Shown one piece after another: positions 37,720-51,017 of a stretch of 64,000 bases of DNA (positions are counted from its first letter, which is position 1; every line of letters begins with the position of its first letter). Under the pieces are notes generated by a model. The model was not told the origin of the DNA and did no database searches. It saw only the letters and a program-made list of their open reading frames with translations. The stretch spans positions 124,001 through 188,000 of the forward strand of contig JAWPGT010000032.1 in assembly GCA_034638255.1 (NCBI GenBank), given 5' to 3'. Made by a program: the position numbers and the translations under genes. The stretch comes from Coprinus comatus (taxonomy: Eukaryota; Basidiomycota; Agaricomycetes; Agaricales; Agaricaceae).

Positions 37720-40514
37720 ATGGTTGAACCTGTACAATCTGCGGCGCCTCCTATGAGGCATTCTATTGACTTCAAAGCTAATGGAGAAATTAGTCGCATG
37801 CGGAATCATAAGGGTGAGTGTCGAGCTACGAGGCCGAGGGGGACCAGTCTGATAACTTCGTTCAGGAAATATGCCTTCACTTCCTCAGACGAAATATTGT
37901 ACGTTGTGCCCAGCTAAGTTCACCCGTACAACCCATCTTAACCGCCATCTTCGCTCGCGTACGTATTCCCATTTTTTTAAGCCATTTGAAATCCCTTATC
38001 TTGTGGCTGATAGATACGAATGAACGACTACATAGATGCAATGTGAGTAAGTCTGTCACAGCTAGAAGCGAGTTACTTATTTCTGTCACGTCAGACCTGC
38101 CACGCAGAGTTCACACGAAGTGACCTGCTAACTAGACACAAACGAACTTGTGGTGATGCGTAAGTTTTTGTGAAAAACGATAACAAAATGTAGAAATGTA
38201 ACCTTCTTTCAGACGAAACGTGAACAAATCACGTCGAAAGTCCTGTCAGGTTAGTTTTATTTGCTCTGGCTCACCGTGTTTCTCTGACCGTTTTTAGGCC
38301 TGTGCTGAGTCAAAAGTTAAATGCAACCTCCAATACCCCTGCTCTAAATGCTCGTCACGAGGACGAGACTGTATTTTTATTAACGACCCTGAAGCATCAA
38401 GAAATAAGCGTAATGCAGCCAAGAAAGCATCCCAAACGTCAACACCTAAATCATCAGCAACGACCAACTCATCCAACTCTACATCTCCCATTCATAATAT
38501 GCACATGCATTCCCATTCTTCTTATCCCTCATTATATTCTGGAAGCGACATCACACCATCTCCTACACTATCTATGAACAAGCAAATGGTACCTCTGCCC
38601 CCACTCGATCTTCCGGGATTCTGCTCTAGCTCCTCAGAGGCTTCATCTCGTTCATCTCCTCGGTCGGACCTCTATGAACCTCGCGGAGACTTTGCTCAAT
38701 CATTCGAGGTTACGACCTTTGATACCTTAACCTTAGACAATCAAGTCGGTCGGCTTTTCCCTCAATCACCCTTCGATAATTTCAATTTAGATCATACAAT
38801 ATCACCTTGCTCCCCACCCTCAGTTGCGGGTCACGATCTATCAAATTGGATGGAAGGAGCAGAGTTGTTCCCAAGGCTTGCAGGTGGTGATATCTTTTCT
38901 TATTCACCAGGAATGAGGATAGATGGTCAGAATTCATTTATGACAGATTATGCCTCTCTTCCTTCAGCTTCTTCACTCAGTACACCCACTTCACAGCTTG
39001 GGCCCACACCAAACCCAACGGGAGCTTCATTTGATTCCTCGGCGCTTACAAACACGATAGACCCCTCAGCCGAGGACTTAGAGCACTATCGTATGTTAAT
39101 TCCTTACACGTATGAGCTCTAAATATTTAAACCCATACCCACACAGTATATCTCTTTTTCTCTGCATTCAGCACACAAATTCCATTAATTCATCCTTCCA
39201 CGTGGAAGACCGACGGCAAACCTGCTATTCTTATACGTGCAATGCAAGCATGTGGGGCTCTTTTCGTAAAATCGAGGACAGCAATGAACTTCATCAACAA
39301 TACTCTAGTAGTGACACGGGATAGTCTTATATTAGAATTTGTAAGCGCTCCCGGATTCATCATACCGTTTTTACCGAATGCTTACTACCTCTCACCTCAG
39401 TCCAACAATGTTTCCGACTTATCTCAACAAATTAATCTCGTTCTTGCTGTGGTTCTATTACAAACGATTGGGCTCTTTCACCAAAGGCCGGACCAGAGGG
39501 TATCATCGAATGTGTACCATGGCATGCTTGTAATGGTACGTTAAATGTTTCAAGCTGCGGTTACTGTATGCTGACTTATCAATCTAGATGATACGGAGGA
39601 TTGGCCTCCTTAACCGTGTTGCGTCATGGGGATTACCAGACCTAAACGACATAGGCGCTTTGGACAATGCTTGGAGGGACTGGGCTCAGCACGAAACCGT
39701 GAAGCGGTATGTTTTCGTTTTTATTCCCATGGAGACATGTCTCACACCAATTGATAGAGCACTCCTCCTTTCATACCTCCATGACTGCTGTCACTGCATG
39801 TATTTTTCAATGCCTCCATCCTTCAGCCCCAACGAATTCAATATCAATCTACCGTGCGATGATGGTTTATGGATGGCTGGTAGTGCAGCGCAGTGGCTTC
39901 AATCTATGAAGTCGCCTTCTCCCTATGGCCTCGGTCTTACACGCATATCAGGCTTCGGTATGCAACGTGCATTGGCAATTCTAAGCGATACACAACCATC
40001 GGCGGTTACACCAACCCTAAATCCGTTCTCTCATTTCATTCTCATCCATACAATCCTCAGAAACCTATATGCTTCAAGCGCTCGTTCCTCATCAGAAAAT
40101 TCCTCCATAAATACTCCGTCTGCCGACGACTCTCTCAAGGAGAGTGCCTTTTCAATACAATATGCTCTCCACAATTGGTACCAAATGTGGATGGGTAGCC
40201 CTGACGCAATTCGCTACGAAAACAACCGAATCGAACCTCCATTCATTTATAACGCTCTTCCTTTTTATTGGCTCGGCCAAGTCTCCCTAATGGCATTGCA
40301 AGACGACGCTAATTTGGACGGTGATCGTAAAAACGAAGGACGGTATCGCCTGATGAAGGAATGGCTTGATAGAATCAAATCACATCTTCGCAATGGCACT
40401 CAGATTCCAACACAACTGTGGGAGGAACTGATGAAGATCCGGCACGGACTCCAACTTCGGCCAAATCAGAACAACTCCGAGGGTGGTTTGACGGCCTTCT
40501 TCCCTACGGGCTAG
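37720..40514 (+). CDS. Transcription factor with two C2H2-type fingers and a Zn2Cys6 cluster, fungal TF domain
   Basis: A nuclear DNA-binding regulator assembled from many small 5' exons. The first finger is C-T-L-C-P-A-K-F-T-R-T-T-H-L-N-R-H-L-R-S-H and the second C-N-T-C-H-A-E-F-T-R-S-D-L-L-T-R-H followed by K-R-T-C. Then comes a Zn2Cys6 cluster with C-Q-A-C, K-V-K-C, P-C-S-K-C and R-D-C. The middle is Ser/Pro-rich (about 38470-39060). The C-terminal half, with blocks S-T-W-K-T-D-G-K-P-A, I-G-L-F-H-Q-R-P, R-R-I-G-L-L-N-R and A-L-L-L-S-Y-L-H-D, matches the fungal-specific TF domain style of C2H2 factors. Introns near 39070, 39345, 39540 and 39710 join in frame. It is the gene nearest the PKS promoter side and could be its regulator, but the distance is 5.4 kb and no binding site is proven. 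Confidence 0.85.
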
Positions 40515-41745
40515 AGGAAGAAGTTCTTCTTTTTGGACGATTTAACTTATTCAAACCTTATTCATCTGGTTCTGTATCATTACGCATGTTTTCTCGGTCA
40601 TTGCATTTGCATTTGCATTATTACAAGTTTTTACTGTACTATCTTGGGCATATTGAGAGAGTTTCGATGTTTTCGTAGAGTTTTTTTTAACTTCATGACA
40701 TGACGTGTTAGATAGAACTTGTTTTATGAGCATTGGAGGCTTGGAGCGTCTGATGGGTCAGTTGACCATAAAACTATTTTGAGAGATGATTCTATTTCCT
40801 CGGAAACTACAAAATACAAAATCAATTAAGGCATGTGTATGTATTTCAATGAAGACGTCTGTGAAATAAAACAAGTTAGTTTGCTAATTCGAAAAAATTG
40901 ACAAAGGAGTCTCAGCGAAAAAGGAGTCGTCGTTCCCACCGAAGCAAGTCGTACTCATTAAAATCAGTTTTTTTTGTATCATCGACAAAAAGAACACCTG
41001 ACTTATGAAATGAATAAAACTGCTCACCTAATATACCCGAAACATTACAAGAAAAAATGTACCAGATTTTATCGACATACCATGACATTTCTATTGCATC
41101 ACGATATTTCCTATGCCTGGGTTGGTCTCGAAGGTAGTAGACTCCGAAGAGTCATGGCACTGTGTCGACGGTAGAGCCGATGCGACCAGCGTGGCAAACC
41201 TGCTTAAGGAGCGTCTTATTCAGTTACAGGCCTTATATACCACGTCGGAGTTTCGGAAGCTTCCGGTATATATAGTCAGCTCGGCACCTAGCGTTCGCTT
41301 TATTATTTAACCGTCATGGTCCGTGCGCCACTCCTGATGTCAAAATGTGTAGATGAATAGAAGAATATATTCTGGTCAACAAATATTCGCTCTTTGTTTT
41401 CTATTGTCGATATATAGCAAACAGAACAGCAAGTACGTAAATAAAGTTTGGCAGATTGATATTCGGTTATAAAACGAGAGCTTTATATACTTAGCGAGAT
41501 GTATAATGTCAAAAATAAATAGAACATCCTTCATTCCCTCATTCTGTTAACTCAATCATCACCTGATAAGGTTCATAAGAACATGAAGCATGTGTGACTA
41601 AATCTCAGAAGACCTTTAAACTCACACGGATTGGCGTTTCCCAATGGTAGATGTCATTTAAAAAGGTACACCGTGACAAACTTCTCCTATAAGTGCCTTA
41701 TCCCACCGATTCACTATCACTTCAACTACCGACGTATAACTTCAC
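40515..41745. other. Intergenic
   Basis: No coding evidence. Several AT-rich and lysine-rich open frames are chance. The last bases contain a short pyrimidine-rich leader for the GFA-like gene. Confidence 0.4.
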
Positions 41746-42482
41746 ATGCCCGTAGAGATCAAAGGCAGTTGTCACTGCGGGGCTGTCCGATATTCAGTCC
41801 AAACCAGTACTCCAGTTCCGTACCAGGTATCTTAAAACAACAACGTTATCCGGCGATGATACTGATAGGTTCATAAGCTCTGCTTCTGTTCCATATGCCG
41901 CAAAGTCGGCGGCACAGGGGGGTCCATCAACCTTGGGGGACATAGCAACACCCTCAAAGTTGAAGGAAAAGAGAATCTGAGGTATATTCATATGTCCCAT
42001 CTTCTCCTGATTGTCCGTTCTGAATATGATCATTTCGCACATCGTAGTGTCTATAATGCTGTCTTGGATCGTGATACTCCACAAGAACGCAGGGCATCCT
42101 CTGAGAGGAATTTTTGCAAACTATGCAGTAGCATGCTCTGGCTTTACGACAAGGAATGGTTAGTGCACGCGGCTGTGTTTCTTGTCGGCGCCCAGAATGC
42201 TGACTCTCCCCCTCCCAGGCCTGAATTAATTCACCCGTTTGCTTCCTCCGTTGATTCTCCGGACCTCGATCCTCCTAAAACAATGGTCTGTTCATTACTC
42301 GCACGATGGCATGTAAAGAAGGAAATAATTAACTTTTTACAACGGTTGACTTGCAGGTTTGCATCAAATTGGATTCCAAACCGGCTTATGTTCGACTTCC
42401 TGAAGGAGAGAAAACGGTTTACCAGAATTATGGTCCTGACTCGTTGGAAGACTGGCACAAAAAACAGGGTCTGTATGTATAA
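41746..42482 (+). CDS. GFA/CENP-V-fold zinc-binding protein
   Basis: A member of the glutathione-dependent formaldehyde-activating (GFA) family. Members bind zinc through conserved cysteines; many are of unknown substrate and do not act on formaldehyde. The first exon encodes G-S-C-H-C-G-A-V and the second L-C-F-C-S-I-C-R-K. A third zinc pair lies in F-C-K-L-C-S-S-M-L-W. The C-terminal exons give P-E-L-I-H-P-F-A-S and end G-L-Y-V. Introns: GTATCT after Y-Q, GTATAT after N-L-R, GTTAGT splitting the Trp codon in K-E-W-P-E, and GTCTGT before V-C-I-K-L-D. Together they give about 150 residues, normal for the family. The Trp-codon intron is a multiple of three long, so an unspliced frame also reads through. 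Confidence 0.85.
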
Positions 42483-43331
42483 AGAGAAGATCCGGTTGGA
42501 TAGGTGGCATGTACATTTTAGTCTCCACCTTTTGGAAAACCTCGTCAATAATATACATCAATACAACATCTGATAAACCGCAATTGAATGTTCTATTCTC
42601 ACTATATGCCATCCATGTCACTGTGACACCACTGGTGTCTTTTGTAACATTCTTCTGATATTTCATTCACTTCATGGTGTTTTCCAAATATTCTAGATAT
42701 CTACTAAGCAATGATGAACATATATAGCCATTTACCGGCGGCAGAATGTACATTAACCTCCCATGTATGTCTACAAGTCCACACATTCGATCGGGACCCT
42801 GCAAATATCGGTCATCAGGTGTACAGGATCCAAACAGGATCCACAAGTGACCGGCGCGGCAAGAGGAAAATCGCCACCTGATAACATAAGTTGGAACTGC
42901 GGTGGAACACCTATCACAAACATTTGATCTCATCACAGATCTACCAAGCTTCGATTCATACTCAAGCTAAGGTGCCATCACATGTGTTTTAGCACTAGAA
43001 AAGGGAAATCGGACAAGGTCGGACATTCCACCGACAAACTCGAAGCTTGCAGTATTATGTTGACATCATACATCTGCTGTCTCCCAAGGAACACCGGACT
43101 CCGCTTTGGTTACAACTTGCAATGATATATGGAGGTTTCGTGCAACACTGAACACAATGCTTCATCTCCATTCTAGAATGTATCCGACATTACTACAGAG
43201 TGGAGTAGGTCCTTACAATCAATTCAACTGAGTCATCAACATGATAAGATAAGATAAGGATAACGCCATCCTTAAGATCGATACGGCATTTTCTCGCTCG
43301 CATAACATTATGCTTGAGTGTCTCCCTTCTA
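42483..43331. other. Convergent intergenic region
   Basis: 3' flanks of the GFA-like gene and the WD40 gene. The open frames seen on both strands have no motif or splice partners. Nothing else is visible. Confidence 0.4.
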
Positions 43332-46300
43332 CTAATCTCTTATTCCGCTCTCAGTGGGATCCTTGGTCTCAAGAGTTAGCTTTGTGTTACATATTGCTTG
43401 CTGTGATGAATATTGAGTGAATGGTCGTGTCCGAGGAGGGAGGGAAAAGCTAGGGGTTGCTTTTTGCCAAAGACCGCTACTGTAAGATGGGACTGCCCTT
43501 GATTCCTCTTCAGCTCGCCAAATATGCAAATTATGACTGTTGATTCCCGCTGTGGCAAACACTGTGTGGCAATCTCTGGAGCGCCTCCAACTGAAACAAC
43601 GCAGACCATCCTCTTGGAGTTCTTGCGCTTCGAAATGCTGATAAGGCAAGCCGGTATCCCGTCGCCAAATATTGATTACACCTGCTGAATGTCATATAAT
43701 GTAAGTGAGTACCTGAAAAGTCTAGGTAGAGATAAGAACATACCTGAAGTTGCGCTTAGAATATACTGGCCATTATTCCCGCCTAAGCGTGTAGGACCCA
43801 CGTAATCGGCTGGGTTGGGGTGTAAAGCCACATGTTTCTTTTTTAAACGTGCTGTTATTTCATTCCCTTTGACAGCGGCGTCTAAAGACCAAATTTGGAA
43901 GGCTTTCTAGTACAAGGTTAGTTCCCAAACTCGTTAAAGTATGATCTCAACGCACTTCATCCTTGTGTGTGACGAGCATGTCCAGTTCGTTTTCCACTAT
44001 TTGTAAGCCGGAGATATTTTCAAGTACGGGAACCTGACTGAATGCAGTTAACAGAGAGGGTTGCTTTGTCACGGTTACCGTACCACAACTTACTATACGC
44101 TCTCCTGCTTATCCATATCGTAAACTGGTTATGTTCAGCTCGAGGTGAGACTGCAAAGACCCTCGAATATACTCACCAATTAGACGTTTCTCTGAACGAG
44201 TGCTTGCAGGTTCGACATCATCCTGTGATCGAGCTATTCTTGCAATGAGTATTAGGTAGTTATTTTTCCTTTCATGAACAATAGCTCGCAAATGCATATG
44301 GTCGAAGCGATAGATTGCCATCTGTTATACTGAGAAATTGGTGGGTTGGTAACAAAGCAATGTTGGACAATTATACCGTTCTGGTCAAGTTCTATTGGTG
44401 GGATCAGCGAATTGTCTAATGAAAGGAGTAAAAGTCGTTACCATTTTTATAACACAGCTATGTTCCGCAATAAGAAACGCTGCAGAGAAAAGTCAATGCT
44501 TGCTTTTTCAGGAGAGAAACAAACATTCCTTCATCGTTACACCATATCACATCTCTCACATGATGATTTCGTTCCATCGTGTGAAGCGTATTTGAGTCCT
44601 AGCATGTTCATTAAATTCATATTTGCAGAAACGTCAAGGCGAGGACTCACTAAATCCCATACATCAAAGCGGTGGTCAAATTTGATAATTAACTTCCTGC
44701 TAGAAGGCGACCTGTGTAATACACAATGAATGTCAAAGTCATTCGGATAGCAGCACATATGTTAATTACCATAATAATTTCTCACCAATAACTCTACCTT
44801 CATGCCAGGTGTCAGCTTTCAACGACAATATGACATTCTAGCATTGATTCAGCCTATAAGGACCAAATCACTAGACATGAATGATAAGTATACCTCCTTA
44901 TAGACACCCGTCCAAGATAGATTTGTATTATCCTTTGCGCTAGAACTTGTAAGAACAAACAGGACGACATACCATTACGTGTTTCTCACCAAGTAACTGC
45001 GAGCCAATTCCCATCTTCTGAGTATTCGACATCGCGGATGGTGCCATAACGAGTTAAGTCTATGGATTGATGCGGTTTAGTCGGAAGTACAAGTGGGAGT
45101 ACAAGCGCGGGGGTCGTAGGAGACTTTGGATGTAGGCTCTTGCTGCTGTTTGTAAGAATAGTTGTTGGACGGGCATGTTTACGGGTGTCGCGGGTCGAAA
45201 CAAAAGCCGAGATTGCCGTTCCCAAAAGACTGACGTTTTTCACATTGACTTGTAATTTTGTTCTCCAGTTGCCTATGTCATTTCGCTCCTCTACAGGTGC
45301 GGCATCAATATGACTCGACTTGTCTTCAATCATTTCTGGATCAATGGTATCTTCGTGCCTGGTTCCAAATAATGACAGAACACCAGTAATCCCACCACTA
45401 AACGTTGATTTGCTGGCATCAGATAAGACAGAATCTCGACTTGATTGGATTATATCTGCTTGCGACTTTAAAACTGGAGAAACCACTTCTTCGTATGCCA
45501 TCCATGCCAGGATGGCAATCAGTCCAATGAATGTAACACCTGTAGCAGCAACTGTGACCATCGGAGTATAGCTCGCCTGTAACGTATCATTAGTTCCTCA
45601 TCAAACGTGTTCCATTCAAATTACCTGATTAGATGAGTAGGAAAAGACAGCAAGACCTGCAGAATAGGTGACGATAGATATACCAAGAAATACCAGCTGA
45701 GAACCCTCAATCCACATTGTCACCCAGAAGGGCAGCTTTCCACCACGTGAGCCCCTAAAAATTCGATGCGGTGTTTTAAGCTTTCAAGTTTAGAGTAAAA
45801 CCTATGACTTACGATCGTGTTTCTTTCCACGCAATAGCCAAGAGACTGTTTAATGCAGCACCGACACTGAATACCAAAGACGCAAACCAAAGCATACTTG
45901 CAATTGGCAAGAGCGACTGTGCCTGTGGTTCAGTGCTGGTAGCCATTTGAAGAGTGCTTGCTGTTACACCAGAGAAAAAGGCGGATACAGTCAGGATATT
46001 TGTGAGATTCTGTGAAGAACGAGACTGTTCATGAGCAATGGCAGATATACCTGCATTATTATTTAGTGTTTCATACGGCAGTTATTCCAATAGCGAACCC
46101 ACCAACGGCAGCGAATTCAGATGTTGCTGAGGTTAGTTTCTCAATATCTGCGCCCAACTCGTCGGTAAATTGATGGACATATCTTTGAATAGTCGGGGTA
46201 TTCAACCGGTCTAACAAAAAAAAAAAAAGTAAAAATATTTTCCTCAGCTAAGTCGAAGACCTACCAGAATACACTTTGACGCAAGAAGCACGATACTAAA

Positions 46301-47103
46301 AAAAGTTAGTTAGAGGAACATAAATTGTCTATAATAAAGAATTCACCATAATGTCCTTTTCGAGTGTCATCAACAATGATTTTAGCAACATGCCTTCATC
46401 CTTCAAATAACAGGTCAACGCTACTGTCCGTGAAATTTGAACCGGATTCGACTTACCGTAAATTCCCTGTACTCTTCAATCCGGAGGTATAAACGGTTGA
46501 ATGCTTGCGCCAGTTCTTCAAGAACGGCAGGCAAGACATCGAACGTTGGAGTAGGCTCCAAGAAATAACGAGCGGAAATGAAATAATGTCCGGAACTTGG
46601 ATCCCTCAGCGCCTGACCACTATCTTTACGCGCTAAACCATAAAGTTGATCTTGAAGCGCAGTAGCATTACGAAAGAAAGCTTCACGGGTTCTCCCCAAC
46701 ATTTCCCTTGTGCTCTTAATGGCAAGTAGAAGTCTTGCCACACGTCCAAGCCTCAGACATTCATTCCCAAGCTTCCCGAGCTGAGTAGGATATTAGCTCG
46801 AGTACTTCTAATACATTTTCAACCTTTCAACACACCTGTTTATCCAACTCGTAAATCTTTCTAGTAATATAAATCATGGTTTATCCATTAGTATGAGATG
46901 GTTTAGAGATCACTCACAAAGAGAAAGCCATGAAGGATTCTTTTATTCCATCTTCATGCGTATAGGAATAATCGAAAGATTTAGTACTTTGAAGCGATAT
47001 AGGACTAAATGAAGAGCCTAAAGAATTAACAACTTAATATTAGCAGCAAGATAGATGTTAGTCAAACAACAAGATACAGACCGGGTGGTGTGTCAAACGA
47101 CAT
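43332..47103 (-). CDS. Membrane-anchored WD40-repeat protein with helical N-terminus
   Basis: A large multi-exon gene. The start exon M-S-F-D-T-P-P at 47103 joins four further exons into a helical segment (I-Y-E-L-D-K-Q-L-G-K-L-G-N-E, then L-Y-L-R-I-E-E-Y). Hydrophobic stretches at about 45480-46100 look like several transmembrane helices, including T-F-I-G-L-I-A-I-L-A-W-M. A long linker (45050-45450) leads to WD40-like blades beginning R-D-V-E-Y-S-E-D-G-N-W-L-A-V-T. The last blades are G-G-N-N-G-Q-Y-I-L-S-A-T, V-I-N-I-W-R-R-D-T-G and N-L-H-I-W, with R-C-F-S-W before the final strand. WD40 propellers are binding platforms; what this one binds is unknown. Exons between 43650 and 45000 are small and only partly certain. 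Confidence 0.7.
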
Positions 47104-47931
47104 AGTGAGAGTAAGGTAGAGAAGCACAGTCAAAGGATGTTATATAGGTCGGGTGTCAAACCATTCCAGAGGTTCATTTGGAGCGGAGAAGCTGTATAGA
47201 CGCCCATTTCCACGCAACAGAGGAAGCGCGGTGACAGGCGTTAAGTCTACGGATCCACTTAATCAATTGGTCTGCCTCGTTGACTCCATGCTTTGAACGG
47301 TTTTGATAACGGTCAAGCTTCTGATAGCACTAGCGTAGAGAATGAATGGAAGAATATATATATGTTATCCCACTTACAGTTGGTAATTACCTGAGGCGTC
47401 TATATGCGTTAAATGCATCCATATATGCGCCGAGCCATGATAGATTTCTTGGTTCCGTAGTCGTTCAGTGCATCCAGAGCATCTATGCAGTATTCCAACA
47501 ACCTTACACATGTTAACCTTTATCCAATAGCATTGATCATAGAGGGGAGAACTGATGCTGAGAGAGAACGAGAGAAAGAATGAGAATTGGCGCTGGTGGA
47601 TATATATCAGCTCAGGACATATGATGTGATGCCGATCGTCGATTCGATTACAGCACAAACTCGAGGTATAAGCCAGTGTTAGTGTCCTGGTCTGAATTGA
47701 AGAGCAAGAATAAGCAACCGTGTTGTTCATTCGTGACTAATGAAAAACTAAAATATGCGTATGCAACCAGATATTAGCGTCCTGCGTATGTTATACAAGA
47801 TTGAAGTAGAAAGTAAGAAAGTAAGGAGCAGAAAGAAAACATTATAAAAACAACGAAAGCGTGATTCACAATGCAAATGCAAAGCAGATTGTTCAACGAC
47901 AACGATATTTTACAAAATAAAGTGATCAACA
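47104..47931. other. Intergenic, divergent/tandem promoter space
   Basis: 828 bp between the WD40 gene start and the 3' end of the kinesin gene. No coding evidence; the minus-strand frame around 47374-47730 lacks motifs. Confidence 0.4.
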
Positions 47932-50900
47932 TCACCGGGGACCATTCATATTTATGCTCATATTCGTATTTGTGTCACGGTTCGTCATTGTGCTTGTCGT
48001 CGGCATAACATTCTCCTTATCACCCAACACTTCTCTTACACTCATCCCATTCCCATTCTTCTTTGCCAACCCAGTCCCAGTACCAAACTCAAATGGCCCT
48101 CCATTCCCTCCACCAGAATCCACCTTCTCCATTTCTACCTCAAAGTCAATATCCTCGTCCAACCATTCTTCCTCTGGCATAACTTGATCCAAAAGACTAG
48201 GTTGTGTATTCAATTTTTGAACATCCATTCGCATAGGCGAAGGTGAAGGTGTGGAAAGTTCAATTTTCGAAATGTACGACATTCGATTTTGTTTATTGAC
48301 CTGATTCTCTCCAAAAATACTAGCTGCTCCTCCAGGTGAAGGTTTTATTGGTTTCTGCTTTGTCGGTGTCAAAAGTCCAAATCCAAGTCCCAAAGAATCG
48401 AATTTGCTAACGAAAGCAGTAAGTGCTCTGCGTTCCTCTTCCAGTTTAGTTCGAACCTACATTGAAAATAAAAATCAACGTTAACATCAAAATCAAACAA
48501 CTGAACAACACTAACCTTCATTTCTTTATCCAACTGCCTAACCAACTCATCCGCCCACCTCTCCTTTTCCTCCCTCTTCCTAACCTCTAACTCCAGCTTC
48601 TCTTTCCACTCAAATTCCACATCCTCCTTAACAGCTCTTAACGGTTCACCCAAATTTTCTTCATACCCCTTAACAACAATTTCCAGCTCCCTAATAGTTT
48701 TACTCTGTTCCGAAATCAGTTTATCCTTTTCACTTTCAGGTGCATTGACATCTAAAGGAGGTCTAGCAACCAAAGCGGCTTCAAGTGATAAAATCTGATT
48801 AGCCTGCGATTCAAGTTGTGACCGAGTTGCTAAAAGTTCTTGTTGTAATTGATAAGGTGACATATCGAAGTCGATTTTGGAAGGGCTAGCAGGACGAGAT
48901 TCATCTCCTTTTGTTTCATCCACAGATTGTGATGTAAGGATAAGTTTCGTCAATTGTTTGATGCGATTATTGAGGTCATGCATAGCTTTCGATTCATCGA
49001 GTTGCTGTTTTTCGAGTAATAAATACTTAGCAACTAGTACAGTGTCGAAAATATGGGTACGTACCTCGCGAGCAGATAACCGACGTGCTCTGACTGGAGC
49101 TTCTACTTCTCGTTCCGCCAGTCTACTCTTAAGATCTTCGATCTCCTTGCGATAGCGTTCAATGAGAGCTTCTGCATCAACAACTTCCTTCTTCTGAGCA
49201 TTAAGCTGGAGAACACTGTCAGCCATTTTATTCAGGTTAAATTCACGATAAAAACTCACTTGAACATTCTTAATCCGTTTCGCAAACAATAGTGTACTTG
49301 TACTTTCAGCTATGGCCGTAGCATCTGGATTTATCGTGCAAATGACACTAATTCGAGCATTTCCGGATAGTGAGGGTTGAAGCAATCTCGTCAACTTTGA
49401 GTTTCGAAATGGAACATGATCACTATAAAAACCTGGTCAACGCAACGAAATAGTGTCGAAGATGTATACTACTCACGTCTTGCGTTTCGAAGAATTATCT
49501 GCCAGTGTCCCGATAACAGTTCCCAATGTAAGCAAACTGGGAGTCACTTTAGTATATGACGATGCCTGATGTGGGAGAAGAAATACCTCGTGTTAATGTA
49601 TTTGCCCTCCCTCGTCCGTTCCTTGTCGGAGGTGGCTTTTTCGGAGCCGGCAAGATCAATGAGGCTCTGGAAAAATGATCACCCGTCCGCACACATTCAT
49701 AGTTTAGGAGAGCCACACATACCAACACCGATGTTTGTACACTTCTTCCCCCTCTTGCTTGTAACCTTGGTCCACCTAACCCAGGAGTATTCCTTCCACT
49801 CGGTCCAGGAGTTTGACGACCTCCAGGAGTATGTCTTCCATTCGAAGTTGGTTCATCATCATCACCCCCATTTCCACGTTCACGACTCTCTATGACAAGC
49901 CGGAATACGCTATGACTACGACTACTCCTATCATTCCAATCCGTACACGCCGTTCTTCGATTTCCTTCTCCACGTTTCAACACCTCTTTAACACCTTTCA
50001 AACTTATAACAACTTCTTCACGTAGAGGCGTCAAGATAATATCAGTATTTCCTCCTCCTTGGATTTGTACAGGATTGGCCGCCGCCATACTCGGTGGAGC
50101 AAGAAGATCGTGAATATTCTCGTTATAAATTTCCAGGTAGGAGCAACGAAGAAGGTATTCTCGAGTCGGAGTCTGTCGAATAAACGAAAACACATCTCGC
50201 ATGGCTCTGGGTATAATTCCTGGTTCATCTTCACCCCCACTAAGGGTATATGTCTTTCCTGATGCCGTTTGACCATACGCAAAAATTACTGCATTGTAAC
50301 CTTCCATAGCGGCGTGGACATGTGATCTGGCGACGGTGGTATAAATGGGTTTATTCGGTGAACCAGTAAGGATCGCGTCATAATTGAATGAAGGGGAATT
50401 TACGCCAGAACCAGAGTTTTTGGCATAGGCGGGAGCGAGTTGAATACTGTTAGTTGAAGGAGAAGGTATCCAAGCCGATGCACTTTCTGATGTCCGAACG
50501 CTAATACATATTTCAGTTCAACAAGTATATATCATCATATCAAGTTTCCTCACCGGATAGAAACCATCACTTTATCTTTCTTGCCATTATCATTCATTGC
50601 TGCCTGTAGCCATGCGTCATCAATTTCACCAGAAATCTCTGCGTCCTCGACTGTCTGGTAGTCGACGAGTACTTGTTCTGGATCCACGTTGCTCACGTCC
50701 ATTTCGCTGGTTGCTGGCATAAGATAGGGACTTTCGGACCCTTTCCTGGGTGAGACTGGTGTTTGAGGACGACTTGGTGTCCGAGAACGATTTCCATTCC
50801 GTCTTGCAGGAGATCCTGGTACAGGATTAAGCACTGACTTTGTCTTTGAGAAGTTCTTGCTGCGAGACTCGACAGAAAGCGGGGCCGTATACCGTTTGTG

Positions 50901-51017
50901 TGTTGATGTGAGCAGAGACGGACGTGCAATTCGAGACGGAGCATCTGAGGATGTCGAAGCTGCTGATCCAGACGAATTAGTACGCTTGGGCGTAAATGAT
51001 CCTGGCTTTGAGCTCAT
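47932..51017 (-). CDS. Kinesin motor protein, kinesin-7 (CENP-E/Kip2-like)
   Basis: A microtubule motor ATPase acting in the cytoplasm or spindle. A Ser/Pro/Arg-rich N-terminal extension of about 150 residues precedes the motor, as in fungal Kip2-like kinesins. The motor shows the P-loop G-Q-T-A-S-G-K-T, then G-I-I-P-R-A-M, L-E-I-Y-N-E, switch I N-D-R-S-S-R-S-H-S and switch II D-L-A-G-S-E-K-A. The microtubule-binding stretch N-T-S-L-L-T-L-G and F-R-N-S-K-L-T-R-L-L-Q follows. After R-I-K-N-V come coiled-coil heptads (about 48400-49250) and an Asn/Gly/acidic tail. The start at 51017 (M-S-S-K-P-G-S) is the first ATG in frame. At least six introns are supported. The assignment to kinesin-7 rests on overall motif style and is less certain than kinesin itself. 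Confidence 0.9.

Noticed and set aside
49569..50025. Plus-strand open frames inside the kinesin gene
   Set aside because: They are antisense to the motor domain, which carries all kinesin signature motifs.
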